Below are positions 1 through 7,670 of a stretch of 64,000 bases of DNA, piece by piece. A model generated the notes under the pieces. That model did not search any database, had not been told where the DNA came from, and worked only from the letters and a program-made list of their open reading frames with translations. The translations under genes were made by a program, and so were the position numbers. This DNA comes from Streptomyces jeddahensis (GTDB taxonomy: Bacteria > Actinomycetota > Actinomycetes > Streptomycetales > Streptomycetaceae). The DNA is taken from positions 62,001-126,000 of the forward strand of contig NZ_LOHS01000081.1 in the NCBI RefSeq assembly GCF_001642995.1. The letters are read 5' to 3'. Position 1 is the first letter of the stretch; each line of letters begins with the position of its first letter.

Positions 1-293
1 TCCATGCCGCACAGCTCGGCCAGGCGCTCGCAGAACTCGGCGAACCGGTCGTGGTGGAACGCCCGCGAGGTCAGCGTCACCCGCTCGAGCTGCGCCTGCG
101 CGGCCTCGATCAGTCGCCGGTTGCGGTGCCCGAAGTTCAGCGCCGAGTACCCGGCGAGCAGATCGAGGTACCGGCGCCCCTCGACGTCCGTCATCCACGC
201 CCCGTCGGCGGTCGCGATGACGACGGGCAACGGGTGATAGGTATGCGCACTGTGCGCCTCGGCAGAGGCGATGAGCGCATCGCCAGCACTCAC
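1..293 (-). CDS. rocD: Ornithine aminotransferase, N-terminal part (cut by window edge)
   Basis: PLP-dependent enzyme converting ornithine and 2-oxoglutarate to glutamate semialdehyde and glutamate in arginine/ornithine catabolism. Only about 97 N-terminal residues are inside the window; the PLP lysine lies outside. The visible part has the class III aminotransferase opening: a HTYHPLPVVI segment, the conserved DVEGRRYLDLLAGYSALNFG block (about residues 40-60), then GHRNRRLIEA. A GTG at 291-293 is chosen as start because GGAGG lies 4 nt upstream and the family-like sequence begins at once. Divergent from glyA, 340 bp apart. Other class III aminotransferases are possible, but the YSALNFGHRN stretch fits RocD best. 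Confidence 0.85.
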   Translation of the reverse strand, partial: MSAGDALIASAEAHSAHTYHPLPVVIATADGAWMTDVEGRRYLDLLAGYSALNFGHRNRRLIEAAQAQLERVTLTSRAFHHDRFAEFCERLAELCGM

Positions 294-382
294 GGGACCT
301 CCGTCCGTACGAAGAGAGGGCCAGGTGTGCCCTTTGTACCCGATTTGCCCGCACGGCGCGGAGCTGTGGGCAGCCGCCCCGC

Positions 383-433
383 CCGCCTGTGGGCGTGCGT
401 TCCGCCAGGGGCGGAACGGGCGGGCACAGGCGG
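383..433. repeat. Palindromic intergenic element, copy A
   Basis: Imperfect hairpin with outer arms CCGCCTGTG/CACAGGCGG and inner arms CGTTCCGCC/GGCGGAACG. The same roughly 40-nt core (TGTGGGC..GCGTTCCGC..GCGGAACGGG.GGGCACA) appears inverted at 2172-2210, so two copies flank glyA in opposite orientation. Such palindromes are common between streptomycete genes. Here it lies between the divergent rocD and glyA, so it is not an obvious terminator for either. Confidence 0.7.
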
Positions 434-468
434 ACCCCCAGCCCAGCGGCAGCGCTCCCGCATCGTGG

Positions 469-499
469 ACCGGCAAGGCCAGCACCTGGCCTTGCCGGT
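469..499. other. Perfect 14-bp hairpin upstream of the riboswitch
   Basis: ACCGGCAAGGCCAG (469-482) and CTGGCCTTGCCGGT (486-499) are exact complements around a 3-nt loop. No gene ends here: rocD runs left from 293 and glyA starts at 634. It is either part of the glyA leader just before the aptamer, or a roadblock/operator between the divergent promoters. Its role is unknown. Confidence 0.75.
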
Positions 500-504
500 A
501 GGCT

Positions 505-590
505 GGCCGCGGGCCGTGACTGGCGCGCTGGGATGGGACCGACCATCGGGGAGCGGCCCGCGCAAAACCGTGTGCCGTGCGCCTGGGCCG
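505..590 (+). ncRNA. ZTP (pfl) riboswitch in the glyA leader
   Basis: The leader contains the hallmark 5' segment GTGACTGGCG (516-525), the GGGGAGCG segment closing the first domain, and the 3' conserved CGCCTGGGCC (580-589). Arms GCGGGCC (509-515) and GGCCCGC (555-561) form the outer stem. These match the pfl/ZTP aptamer, which senses ZMP/ZTP, the purine intermediate that accumulates when 10-formyl-THF is short, and turns on folate and one-carbon genes. glyA, supplier of one-carbon units, is a classic target. The expression platform is not obvious; about 44 nt separate the aptamer from the start codon, so control of translation or of early termination are both possible. The boundaries are approximate. 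Confidence 0.85.
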
Positions 591-633
591 ACCCGTGCAT
601 CCCGTGTCCGCGTCCGTCCGGAGGTCCGACGAC

Positions 634-2079
634 ATGCCAGAGCCCCTCTCCACCGAGTCCACCGCCTTCCGCAGCGCCCTCGATGTGATCCGGGGCGTGG
701 AGCCCCGCGTCGCCGACGCCATCGGCCAGGAGGTCGAGGACCAGCGCGCCTCGCTGAAGCTCATCGCCAGCGAGAACTACGCCTCGCCCGCCGTCCTGCT
801 CGCCATGGGCAACTGGTTCAGCGACAAGTACGCCGAGGGCACCATCGGCCGCCGCTTCTACGCCGGCTGCCGCAACGTCGACACCGTCGAGTCGCTGGCC
901 GCCGAGCACGCCAAGGAGCTCTTCGGCGCCCGCCACGCCTACGTCCAGCCGCACTCCGGCATCGACGCCAACCTGGTCGCCTTCTGGGCCGTCCTCGCCG
1001 CGCGCGTCGAGGCCCCGGCGCTGCAGCGTGCCGGTGCCCGCCAGGTCAACGACCTCTCCGAGAAGGACTGGGCCGAGCTCCGCCGCGAGCTGGGCAACCA
1101 GCGCATGCTCGGCATGTCGCTGGACGCCGGCGGCCACCTCACGCACGGCTTCCGGCCCAACATCTCCGGCAAGATGTTCGACCAGCGCAGCTACGGCACC
1201 GACCCGGCGACCGGCCTCCTCGACTACGACGCGCTGCGCGCCACCGCCCGCGAGTTCAAGCCGCTGATCATCGTCGCGGGCTACTCGGCGTACCCGCGCC
1301 TGGTGAACTTCCGCATCATGCGCGAGATCGCCGACGAGGTCGGCGCGACCCTCATGGTCGACATGGCGCACTTCGCGGGCCTCGTCGCGGGCAAGGTGCT
1401 CACCGGCGACTTCGACCCCGTACCGCACGCGCAGATCGTCACCACGACCACCCACAAGTCCCTGCGCGGCCCGCGCGGCGGCATGGTCCTGTGCGACGAC
1501 TCGCTCGTCGAGCAGGTCGACCGCGGCTGCCCGATGGTGCTCGGCGGCCCGCTCCCGCACGTCATGGCCGCCAAGGCCGTCGCCCTCGCCGAGGCCCGGC
1601 AGCCGTCCTTCCAGGACTACGCCCAGCGCATCGTCGACAACTCCCGCGCCCTCGCCGACGGCCTGATGCGCCGCGGCGCGACCCTGGTCACCGGCGGTAC
1701 GGACAACCACCTCAACCTGATCGACGTCGCGACCTCCTACGGGCTCACCGGCCGCCAGGCCGAGTCCGCGCTCCTCGACTCGGGCGTCGTGACCAACCGC
1801 AACGCCATCCCGCAGGACCCGAACGGCGCCTGGTACACGTCCGGCATCCGGATCGGTACGCCGGCCCTCACCACCCGCGGGCTCGGCACCGGCGAGATGG
1901 ACGAGATCGCTGCGCTGATCGACCGCGTGCTGACCTCTGCCGAGGCGGGCACGACCAGCAAGGGTGCGCCCTCCAAGGCGCAGCACGTTCTGGACGAGAA
2001 GGTTGCGGACGAGGTGTCGCGGCGGGCCGCGGAGCTGTTGGACGGGTTTCCGCTGTACCCGGGGATCGACCTCAGCTGA
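634..2079 (+). CDS. glyA: Serine hydroxymethyltransferase (long form)
   Basis: Cytosolic PLP enzyme interconverting serine + THF and glycine + 5,10-methylene-THF. The 481-residue product shows SLKLIASENYASP (about 41-53), the NxxEGxxGRRFYAGC region, the DMAHFAGLVAG block and the PLP-lysine motif TTTTHKSLRGPRGG. It is about 60 residues longer than usual SHMT, with extra sequence around residues 130-190 (AGARQVNDLSEKDWAEL and following), a feature of a second actinobacterial GlyA type. ATG at 634 is preferred over the upstream GTG at 577 because GGAGG at 620-624 sits 9 nt before it and the aptamer covers the longer start. Regulated by the ZTP riboswitch at 505-590. Confidence 0.96.
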   Translation: MPEPLSTESTAFRSALDVIRGVEPRVADAIGQEVEDQRASLKLIASENYASPAVLLAMGNWFSDKYAEGTIGRRFYAGCRNVDTVESLAAEHAKELFGARHAYVQPHSGIDANLVAFWAVLAARVEAPALQRAGARQVNDLSEKDWAELRRELGNQRMLGMSLDAGGHLTHGFRPNISGKMFDQRSYGTDPATGLLDYDALRATAREFKPLIIVAGYSAYPRLVNFRIMREIADEVGATLMVDMAHFAGLVAGKVLTGDFDPVPHAQIVTTTTHKSLRGPRGGMVLCDDSLVEQVDRGCPMVLGGPLPHVMAAKAVALAEARQPSFQDYAQRIVDNSRALADGLMRRGATLVTGGTDNHLNLIDVATSYGLTGRQAESALLDSGVVTNRNAIPQDPNGAWYTSGIRIGTPALTTRGLGTGEMDEIAALIDRVLTSAEAGTTSKGAPSKAQHVLDEKVADEVSRRAAELLDGFPLYPGIDLS

Positions 2080-2164
2080 ACTGTGCATCCCCGTCCGGAG
2101 GGCTCACGGAGCCCTCCGGGCGGCGACTCTTCGTCTGCCCCCACCGGCCGTCCGTCGGGTGCGG

Positions 2165-2217
2165 GCCGCTTTGTGCCCACCCGTTCCGCCCTGCGGAACG
2201 CCTGCCCACAAAGCGGC
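2165..2217. terminator. glyA terminator containing palindromic element copy B
   Basis: GCCGCTTTGTG (2165-2175) pairs with CACAAAGCGGC (2207-2217), enclosing CGTTCCGC/GCGGAACG. There is no U-tract, as is usual for streptomycete intrinsic terminators. Its core, read on the minus strand, is nearly identical to the element at 383-433 (TGTGGGCAGGCGTTCCGC... against TGTGGGCGTGCGTTCCGC...). Confidence 0.7.
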
Positions 2218-2328
2218 TGACGGGCGGGGGCGCACTGTGTTCCACGTCTCACCGGGAGCCGCTCGGATGTGGCCGCCGTCGACCGCATCCTGGACCTGAG
2301 CCGTCGCGCTCCCAGTCGCTGGAGAAAC

Positions 2329-2368
2329 GGTTCCCGAGCTGTCGCGGATCGGTTCCCAAGCTTTCGCG
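2329..2368 (+). promoter_or_regulatory. Direct repeat in front of trpS
   Basis: Two 18-mers, GGTTCCCGAGCTGTCGCG (2329-2346) and GGTTCCCAAGCTTTCGCG (2351-2368), match at 16 of 18 positions with a 22-bp period, two helical turns. The second ends 22 nt before the trpS start. Spacing and position suggest a binding site for a dimeric or tandem-binding regulator; no known factor is assigned. Confidence 0.5.
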
Positions 2369-2390
2369 CGCACCTGAGAGAATGTGGAGC

Positions 2391-3455
2391 ATGGTCTCTG
2401 ATCACCCACCCGTCGCCCCGGGGCCCGAGACGCCCCGCACCGTGCCCGGCGCCCGCCCGCGTGTCCTCTCCGGAATCCAGCCCACCGCAGGCTCGTTCCA
2501 CCTCGGCAACTACCTGGGAGCGGTGCGCCAGTGGGTGGCGCTGCAGGAGACCCACGACGCGTTCTACATGGTCGTCGACCTGCACGCGATCACCATCCCG
2601 CAGGACCCGGCCGAGCTGCGCGCCAACACCCGGCTCGCCGCCGCCCAGCTCCTCGCGGCGGGTCTCGACCCGGAGCGCTGCACCCTCTTCGTGCAGAGCC
2701 ACGTCCCGGAGCACGCGCAGCTCGCCTGGGTGATGAATTGCCTGACCGGCTTCGGTGAGGCGTCCCGTATGACGCAGTTCAAGGACAAGTCGGCCAAGCA
2801 GGGCGCCGAGCGGGCCTCCGTCGGCCTCTTCACGTACCCGATCCTGCAGGTCGCCGACATCCTCCTCTACCAGGCCAACGAGGTGCCGGTGGGCGAGGAC
2901 CAGCGCCAGCACATCGAGCTCACCCGCGACCTCGCCGAGCGGTTCAACGGCCGGTTCGGCGGGACCTTCACGGTCCCGAAGCCGTACATCCTCAAGGAGA
3001 CGGCGAAGATCTACGACCTGCAGGACCCCGCGGTCAAGATGAGCAAGTCGGCGTCCACGCCGAAGGGCCTGATCAACCTCCTCGACGAGCCGAAGGCCAC
3101 GGCCAAGAAAGTCAAGAGCGCCGTCACCGACACCGACACGGTGATCAGGTACGACGCGGAGAACAAGCCGGGCGTCAGCAACCTGCTCACCATCTACTCG
3201 ACCCTCACGGGCACGGGTATCGCCGAACTGGAGCAGAAGTACGCCGGCAAGGGCTACGGTGCGCTCAAGACGGACCTCGCCGAGGTCATGGTCGAGTTCG
3301 TGACGCCGTTCCGCGAGCGCACCCAGCAGTACCTGGACGACCCGGAGACGCTCGACTCGATCCTGGCCAAGGGTGCCGAGAAGGCGCGCGCCGTCGCCGC
3401 GGAGACGCTCTCCCAGGCGTACGCGAAGGTGGGCTTCCTGCCCGCCAAGCACTGA
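2391..3455 (+). CDS. trpS: Tryptophanyl-tRNA synthetase
   Basis: Class I aminoacyl-tRNA synthetase charging tRNA-Trp. The 354-residue product carries the TrpRS opening SGIQPTAGSFHLGNYLGA (about 26-43; HIGH equivalent HLGN), the GEDQRQHIELTRDLAERFN block and the KMSKS signature as KMSKSAS. ATG at 2391 is used; an ATG at 2382 is possible, but the GAGAG upstream is then too close, and both give only a short unconserved N-terminus. The frame stays open far upstream without meaning. S. coelicolor is known to have two TrpRS, one inducible and indolmycin-resistant; which type this is cannot be told from the sequence alone. A direct repeat at 2329-2368 precedes it and a strong hairpin at 3463-3499 follows. 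Confidence 0.96.
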   Translation: MVSDHPPVAPGPETPRTVPGARPRVLSGIQPTAGSFHLGNYLGAVRQWVALQETHDAFYMVVDLHAITIPQDPAELRANTRLAAAQLLAAGLDPERCTLFVQSHVPEHAQLAWVMNCLTGFGEASRMTQFKDKSAKQGAERASVGLFTYPILQVADILLYQANEVPVGEDQRQHIELTRDLAERFNGRFGGTFTVPKPYILKETAKIYDLQDPAVKMSKSASTPKGLINLLDEPKATAKKVKSAVTDTDTVIRYDAENKPGVSNLLTIYSTLTGTGIAELEQKYAGKGYGALKTDLAEVMVEFVTPFRERTQQYLDDPETLDSILAKGAEKARAVAAETLSQAYAKVGFLPAKH

Positions 3456-3462
3456 GGCGACA

Positions 3463-3499
3463 GGGCGGACCGGCCGGACACGAGACGGCCGGTCCGCCC
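3463..3499 (+). terminator. trpS terminator
   Basis: Perfect 13-bp stem GGGCGGACCGGCC (3463-3475) / GGCCGGTCCGCCC (3487-3499) with an 11-nt loop, 7 nt after the trpS stop. No U-tract. It separates trpS from the next plus-strand gene at 3543. Confidence 0.8.
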
Positions 3500-3542
3500 G
3501 TACCCGACTGTCCACCACCCGACGCGACGAACGGAGTAAGAC

Positions 3543-4130
3543 GTGGGGACCGTAACGATCGGTGTGTCGATCGCGGTCCCGGAGCCACACGGCAGCCTGC
3601 TCCAGGAGCGGCGCGCGGGCTTCGGTGACCCCGCGGCGTACGGCATCCCCACCCACGTCACGCTGCTGCCGCCCACAGAGGTCGACGACTCCGAGCTGCC
3701 CGCGATCGAGGCGCATCTGCTGGAGGTCGCGGCGGCGGGCCGGCCCTTCCGTATGCGGCTGTCCGGCACGGGGACGTTCCGGCCGCTGTCGCCCGTCGTG
3801 TACGTGCAGGTGGTGGACGGCGTCGAGGCCTGCACCTGGCTGCAGAAACAGGTCCGGGACGCATCGGGCCCCGTGGCACGCGAACTGCAGTTCCCGTACC
3901 ACCCGCATGTCACGGTCGCGCACGCCATCGACGACGAGGCGATGGACCGGGCGTACGAGGAGCTCGCGGGGTTCGAGGCGCAGTGGCCGTGCACCGGGTT
4001 CGCGCTCTACGAGCAGGGCGCCGACGCGGTCTGGCGCAAGCTCCGCGACTACGTCTTCGGGGGCGGCGGTCACGTCGTGCCGCTCCAGGCGTCGGCACCC
4101 GTGGTCCGGCGGACACTGCCCGCGCACTGA
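3543..4130 (+). CDS. 2H phosphoesterase / 2'-5' RNA ligase-like protein
   Basis: 195-residue cytosolic protein with the two H-x-T-x motifs of the 2H superfamily: THVTLLPP (H38, T40) and HPHVTVAH (H122, T124), at the usual spacing. Members act on 2',3'-cyclic or 2'-5' linked nucleotides; the substrate here is unknown. GTG at 3543 is the start, with GGAG 6 nt upstream. It ends 27 nt before the WD-like membrane protein gene, with which it may be cotranscribed. The RNA-ligase name is by family only. Confidence 0.8.
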   Translation: MGTVTIGVSIAVPEPHGSLLQERRAGFGDPAAYGIPTHVTLLPPTEVDDSELPAIEAHLLEVAAAGRPFRMRLSGTGTFRPLSPVVYVQVVDGVEACTWLQKQVRDASGPVARELQFPYHPHVTVAHAIDDEAMDRAYEELAGFEAQWPCTGFALYEQGADAVWRKLRDYVFGGGGHVVPLQASAPVVRRTLPAH

Positions 4131-4157
4131 CCTTCGCGCGAGGGGGGAGGGGAAGGC

Positions 4158-5321
4158 GTGGCCAGGGTCAACGCGGCACTCGCCGTGATCGTGCTCGTGT
4201 TCGCCGCCGTGGTGGCCTTCTGCACCGTGGTCGAAACCGGCATGAACTGGAAGTACGACAAGGTCTACAAGGACCTCGGCAGGCTCTCCGACGTGATCGC
4301 GACCGCCGACGACGACATCTGGGTGGTCGGCAACGCCACCAGCACCGTCAGCTACGCCGGGGACGAGACGGCCGACGACGGCTTCCTCCTGCACTACGAC
4401 GGCACCCGCTGGCAGCGCCGTCCCATGCCGGAGGCGTTCGGCGACAGCGTCTACGAGGCCCGCTTCGACGCGATGGGCTCCCGCGGATTCCTGCTGACGG
4501 CGAGCCTGAAGAGTCTCGAGACGCCGCGGATGGCCCGCTGGGACGGCACGCGCTGGACCGCGGTGCCCGAGATCCCCGATACCGGCCGGGTCGTCGACGT
4601 GCGGGCCTTCGCCGCGGACGACATCTGGGCCGTGGCCGGGACGTCCCGGGTGTGGCACTGGGACGGCACCCGCTGGACCGCCACGGACCTGCCCGCCACG
4701 GTCAGCGCGCTCGACGGCGTCGCGCCCGACGATCTGTGGGCGGTCGGCCACCAGGGCAGCGGTGAGTCCGAGGAGAGCGGCCACGAGACCATCCAGCCCG
4801 CCGCGGTCCACTGGGACGGCCGCTCCTGGACGCCGACCAGGACCCCGGAGTACCGCTTCCCGGACCCGGTGCCCGCCGAGCCCGAGGCCTTCCTCAGCAC
4901 GGTCCGCGCACTGGCCGGGGACGACGTGCGCGCGTACGGCTCGCACACCTTCAACCACGGCGAACAAGACGACGAGCCCCTGGACGAGGCGATACGGCTG
5001 CGCTGGGACGGCACCCGCTGGACCAAGCAGCCCTCAGTGGAGGACGACTGCGCCACCCGTGTCCCCGTGGCCGTCGACGGTGAGCGCGGGGTGTTCCTCA
5101 ACGGCAACCGGTACCTCACCGCGGACGGCGACTGCGAAAGGATCAAGCGCCCGCGGCTGCCGAGCACAGACGGCATCAGGTCAAGCTCGCGGCAGCAGCT
5201 CTGGCTGAACGGCATCGCGCCGATACCCGGCACGGACGAAGTCCTCGGCGTCGGCTACGTCGGCGTCAGCCAGGCCGGCAACCCCACGAGCAGATCCGTG
5301 ATCGTGCGGCTGACCCGCTAA
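4158..5321 (+). CDS. Membrane-anchored or secreted WDGTRW-repeat protein
   Basis: 387 residues. The N-terminus has one hydrophobic segment (about residues 4-22, AALAVIVLVFAAVVAF) without a clear signal peptidase or lipobox site, so probably a signal anchor. The remainder carries repeated pairs of a DDIWAVG-like strand and a WDGTRWT strand (near residues 75, 128, 168, 215 and 290), suggesting a beta-propeller facing outside. Function unknown. GTG at 4158 follows a strong purine tract (GGGGGGAGGGGAAGG). It lies 27 nt after the 2H phosphoesterase gene and is closed by the bidirectional hairpin near 5400. Confidence 0.75.
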   Translation: MARVNAALAVIVLVFAAVVAFCTVVETGMNWKYDKVYKDLGRLSDVIATADDDIWVVGNATSTVSYAGDETADDGFLLHYDGTRWQRRPMPEAFGDSVYEARFDAMGSRGFLLTASLKSLETPRMARWDGTRWTAVPEIPDTGRVVDVRAFAADDIWAVAGTSRVWHWDGTRWTATDLPATVSALDGVAPDDLWAVGHQGSGESEESGHETIQPAAVHWDGRSWTPTRTPEYRFPDPVPAEPEAFLSTVRALAGDDVRAYGSHTFNHGEQDDEPLDEAIRLRWDGTRWTKQPSVEDDCATRVPVAVDGERGVFLNGNRYLTADGDCERIKRPRLPSTDGIRSSSRQQLWLNGIAPIPGTDEVLGVGYVGVSQAGNPTSRSVIVRLTR

Positions 5322-5371
5322 GCGCTCCGCTCGAAGTGCCGCGATGTGCCGTCGGTTCGCTGCGGCGCCGT

Positions 5372-5411
5372 CGTGGCTGGTCGCGCAGTTCCCCGCGCCC
5401 CTTCGGGGCGC
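5372..5411. terminator. Streptomycete dispersed element acting as bidirectional terminator
   Basis: CGCGCAGTTCCCC followed by GCGCCCC (5395-5401), TTC, GGGGCGC (5405-5411). From memory this 'cgcagttccccgcgcccc..ggggcgc' block recurs at many intergenic positions in Streptomyces genomes. Here it lies between convergent genes ending at 5321 (+) and 5465 (-), fitting a shared terminator. Confidence 0.7.
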
Positions 5412-5464
5412 TGCCGAACCGCAGCCGAGTTCATCCGACCTGCTCAGAGCACAGTCAGCAGTGG

Positions 5465-6220
5465 CTACACCGGCAACCGCCGGAACACCGCCCGCGGCGC
5501 ATGCCGCAGCGCCGACATCACCAGCCGTAGCGCGCCCGGCACCCACACCACCTCGGAGCGGCGCCGCAGCCCCGTCTCGATGGCCGTGGCCACCGCCTCC
5601 GGGGTCGTGGCCATCGGTGCCTCCTCCAGGCCTGCGGTCATCTTCGAACGGACGAACCCGGGGCGTACGACCATGACGTGGACGCCCGTGCCGTGCAGGG
5701 CGTCGCCCAGGCCCTGCGTGAAGGCGTCGAGGCCCGCCTTGCTCGAGCCGTAGATGAAGTTGGAACGGCGGGCCCGCTCGCCCGCGACCGACGACAGCAC
5801 CACCAGCGAGCCGTGGCCCTGCGCCTGCAGGGCCCTGGCGCAGACCAGGCCCGCGGACACCGCACCCGTGTAGTTGGTCTGCGCGACGCGCACCGCGGCC
5901 ACCGGGTCGCCCTCGTCGCGCGCCTGGTCGCCGAGGATGCCGAAGGCCAGCAGCACCATGTCGATGTCGCCCTCGGCGAAGACCTTGCCGAGCACCTCCT
6001 CGTGGGACCCGGGCTCCAGCGCGTCGAAGGCGAGGGTACGGGCGTCCGCGCCCAGTGCGCGCAGCTGTTCGGCGGCGGCCTCCAGCGCGGGCGAGGGGCG
6101 GCCAGCCAGCCACACCGTACGGGTGCGCCGCGCGATGAGCCGGCGTGCCGTGGCGAGCGCGATCTCCGACGTGCCGCCGAGGACGAGCAGGGACTGGGGG
6201 GTACCGAAGGCGTCCTTCAT
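5465..6220 (-). CDS. dprE2: SDR oxidoreductase, DprE2-like (polyprenyl-phospho-2-keto-ribose reductase)
   Basis: 251-residue short-chain dehydrogenase. In mycobacteria DprE2 reduces decaprenylphosphoryl-2-keto-erythro-pentofuranose, made by DprE1, to decaprenylphosphoryl-arabinose using NADH. Visible: an N-terminal nucleotide fold with GGTSEIA (about 15-21), LAFG..GDQ, catalytic serine in VVLSSVAGERARRSNF, and YGSSKAG (Tyr/Lys). ATG at 6220 is preferred over a TTG at 6229 because AGGAG lies 9 nt before the ATG. It is 52 nt downstream of dprE1 on the same strand, the DprE1-DprE2 pairing of mycolic-acid bacteria. The specific name rests on this pairing; alone it is a generic SDR. Confidence 0.82.
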   Translation of the reverse strand: MKDAFGTPQSLLVLGGTSEIALATARRLIARRTRTVWLAGRPSPALEAAAEQLRALGADARTLAFDALEPGSHEEVLGKVFAEGDIDMVLLAFGILGDQARDEGDPVAAVRVAQTNYTGAVSAGLVCARALQAQGHGSLVVLSSVAGERARRSNFIYGSSKAGLDAFTQGLGDALHGTGVHVMVVRPGFVRSKMTAGLEEAPMATTPEAVATAIETGLRRRSEVVWVPGALRLVMSALRHAPRAVFRRLPV

Positions 6221-6272
6221 GACAACCAACTCCTGGGGGTGGTCCGGCCCCTGGGCATGGCCGGACGGAGGG

Positions 6273-7670
6273 TCAGAGGTTCAGCCGGCGGGACAGGTCC
6301 GACACGAACACCCCCCGCGGGTCGAGGTCCGCGCGCAGCGCGCGGAAGTCCCCGAGGCGGGGGTACATCCCGGCGAGGAGTTCCGGCCGGAGCCGGGCGT
6401 CCTTGGCGAGGTAGACGCGCCCGTCGGCCGCCGCGACCTCCTCGTCGAGCTCGTCGAGGAAGCCGCCGAGGCCCGGCAGGTTCGCCGGGATGTCCAGCGC
6501 GAGCGTCCAGCCCGGCATCGGGAAGGAGAGCCAGCCCGGGTCGGCGTCGCCGAACCGCTTGAGCACCGCCAGGAAGGAGGGGCAGCCGCGCCCGGAGATG
6601 CGCTGCACGATCCGGCGCAGGGCGTCCTCCTTTCCGTATCCGATGACGAACTGGTACTGGACGAAGCCGCTGCGCCCGTAGACGCGGTTCCAGTGCGGGA
6701 CGCCGTCGAGGGGGTGGAAGAACGTCGAGATCTTCTGCAGCTCGCCGGTGAGGGACCTGGGGGCCTTGCGGTACCAGAGCTCGTTGAACAGCCCGACCGT
6801 GCGCCGGCCGAGCAGTCCCTCGGGGATGTGGGCGGGTGCGGCCGGCAGCCGCCCGGGGCGGAACGTCAGGGGCTCCCTGCGGGCGCGGGCGGGCAGGGCG
6901 TCCAGGGGCGCGTGGTCGCCGCGCGTGAGCACCGAGCGGCCCGTCGACGCCCCGCGGGCGAGCAGGTCGATCCAGGCGACCGAGTAGCGGTAGCGGTGGT
7001 CGGTGGCGGTCAGACGGGCCATCAGGTCGTCGAGGTCCATGGCGCGTTCGGTGTCCACGGTCATCAGGGACGTCTCGACGGGGTGCAGCTGCACGGCCGC
7101 GGAGAGGATGACGCCGGTCAGGCCCATACCGCCAGCGGTGGCGTCGAACAGCGGGGTGCCGCGCTCGACGGTCCGGATCTGCCCGTCGGCCGTCAGCAGT
7201 TCCAGGGACAGGACGTGCCGCGAGAACGCCCCCGACACATGGTGGTTCTTGCCGTGGATGTCGGCCCCGATCGCGCCGCCCACCGTCACATAGCGGGTCC
7301 CAGGAGTCACCGGCACGAACCAGCCGAGCGGCAGCAGCACCTCCATCAGCCGGTGCAGACTGACGCCCGCGTCGCACATCACCGTTCCGGCCGCACCGCC
7401 GGTGCTGGACGAGCCGGTCGTGTCGATGATGTGGATCCGGTCGAGCCCTGTCATGTCGAGCACGGCTCCGCCCGCGTTCTGCGCGGCGTCCCCGTAGGCG
7501 CGGCCGAGCCCCCGGGCGATCCCGCCGCGCCTGCCGCAGCCGCGGACGGCCTCCACCGCCTCCTCGTACGAGCGCGGGCGCACCACGCGGGCGACGCTCG
7601 GGGCGGTACGGCCCCAGCCGGTGACGGAAACGGTCTCTGCTGGCATGTCGGCGACCGTATCGCCCGACAT
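6273..7670 (-). CDS. dprE1: FAD-dependent oxidase, DprE1-like (polyprenyl-phospho-ribose 2'-oxidase)
   Basis: 465-residue FAD-binding type 4 oxidoreductase. With DprE2 it epimerises polyprenylphosphoryl-ribose to the arabinose form. DprE1 hallmarks: GLGRAYGDAAQNAGG (about 54-68), GGAIGADIHGKNHH (131-144, the FAD-site HGKNHH), FVQYQFVIGYGKE, SFPMPGW (382-388), YLAKDAR (420-426) and a FVSDLSRRLNL end. In the block matching the M. tuberculosis benzothiazinone target, which reads GWNICVDFP, this protein reads GWTLALDIP: the reactive cysteine (Cys387) is Ala391. ATG at 7670 has GGGGA 9 nt upstream; an ATG at 7646 is weaker. Divergent from the PAP2/UbiA/GtrA genes. Confidence 0.9.
   Translation of the reverse strand: MSGDTVADMPAETVSVTGWGRTAPSVARVVRPRSYEEAVEAVRGCGRRGGIARGLGRAYGDAAQNAGGAVLDMTGLDRIHIIDTTGSSSTGGAAGTVMCDAGVSLHRLMEVLLPLGWFVPVTPGTRYVTVGGAIGADIHGKNHHVSGAFSRHVLSLELLTADGQIRTVERGTPLFDATAGGMGLTGVILSAAVQLHPVETSLMTVDTERAMDLDDLMARLTATDHRYRYSVAWIDLLARGASTGRSVLTRGDHAPLDALPARARREPLTFRPGRLPAAPAHIPEGLLGRRTVGLFNELWYRKAPRSLTGELQKISTFFHPLDGVPHWNRVYGRSGFVQYQFVIGYGKEDALRRIVQRISGRGCPSFLAVLKRFGDADPGWLSFPMPGWTLALDIPANLPGLGGFLDELDEEVAAADGRVYLAKDARLRPELLAGMYPRLGDFRALRADLDPRGVFVSDLSRRLNL

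Noticed and set aside
280..282. Alternative rocD start on an ATG within the first codons
   Set aside because: No in-frame ATG with a ribosome-binding site precedes the conserved block; the GTG at 291-293 has GGAGG upstream.
505..590. Glycine riboswitch before glyA
   Set aside because: The conserved segments and two-domain order are those of the ZTP/pfl RNA; the tandem glycine aptamer pattern is absent.
51..2390. Single giant reading frame joining the rocD-glyA region to trpS
   Set aside because: Only the part from 2391 is protein-like; the rest crosses a riboswitch, glyA in another frame and terminators.
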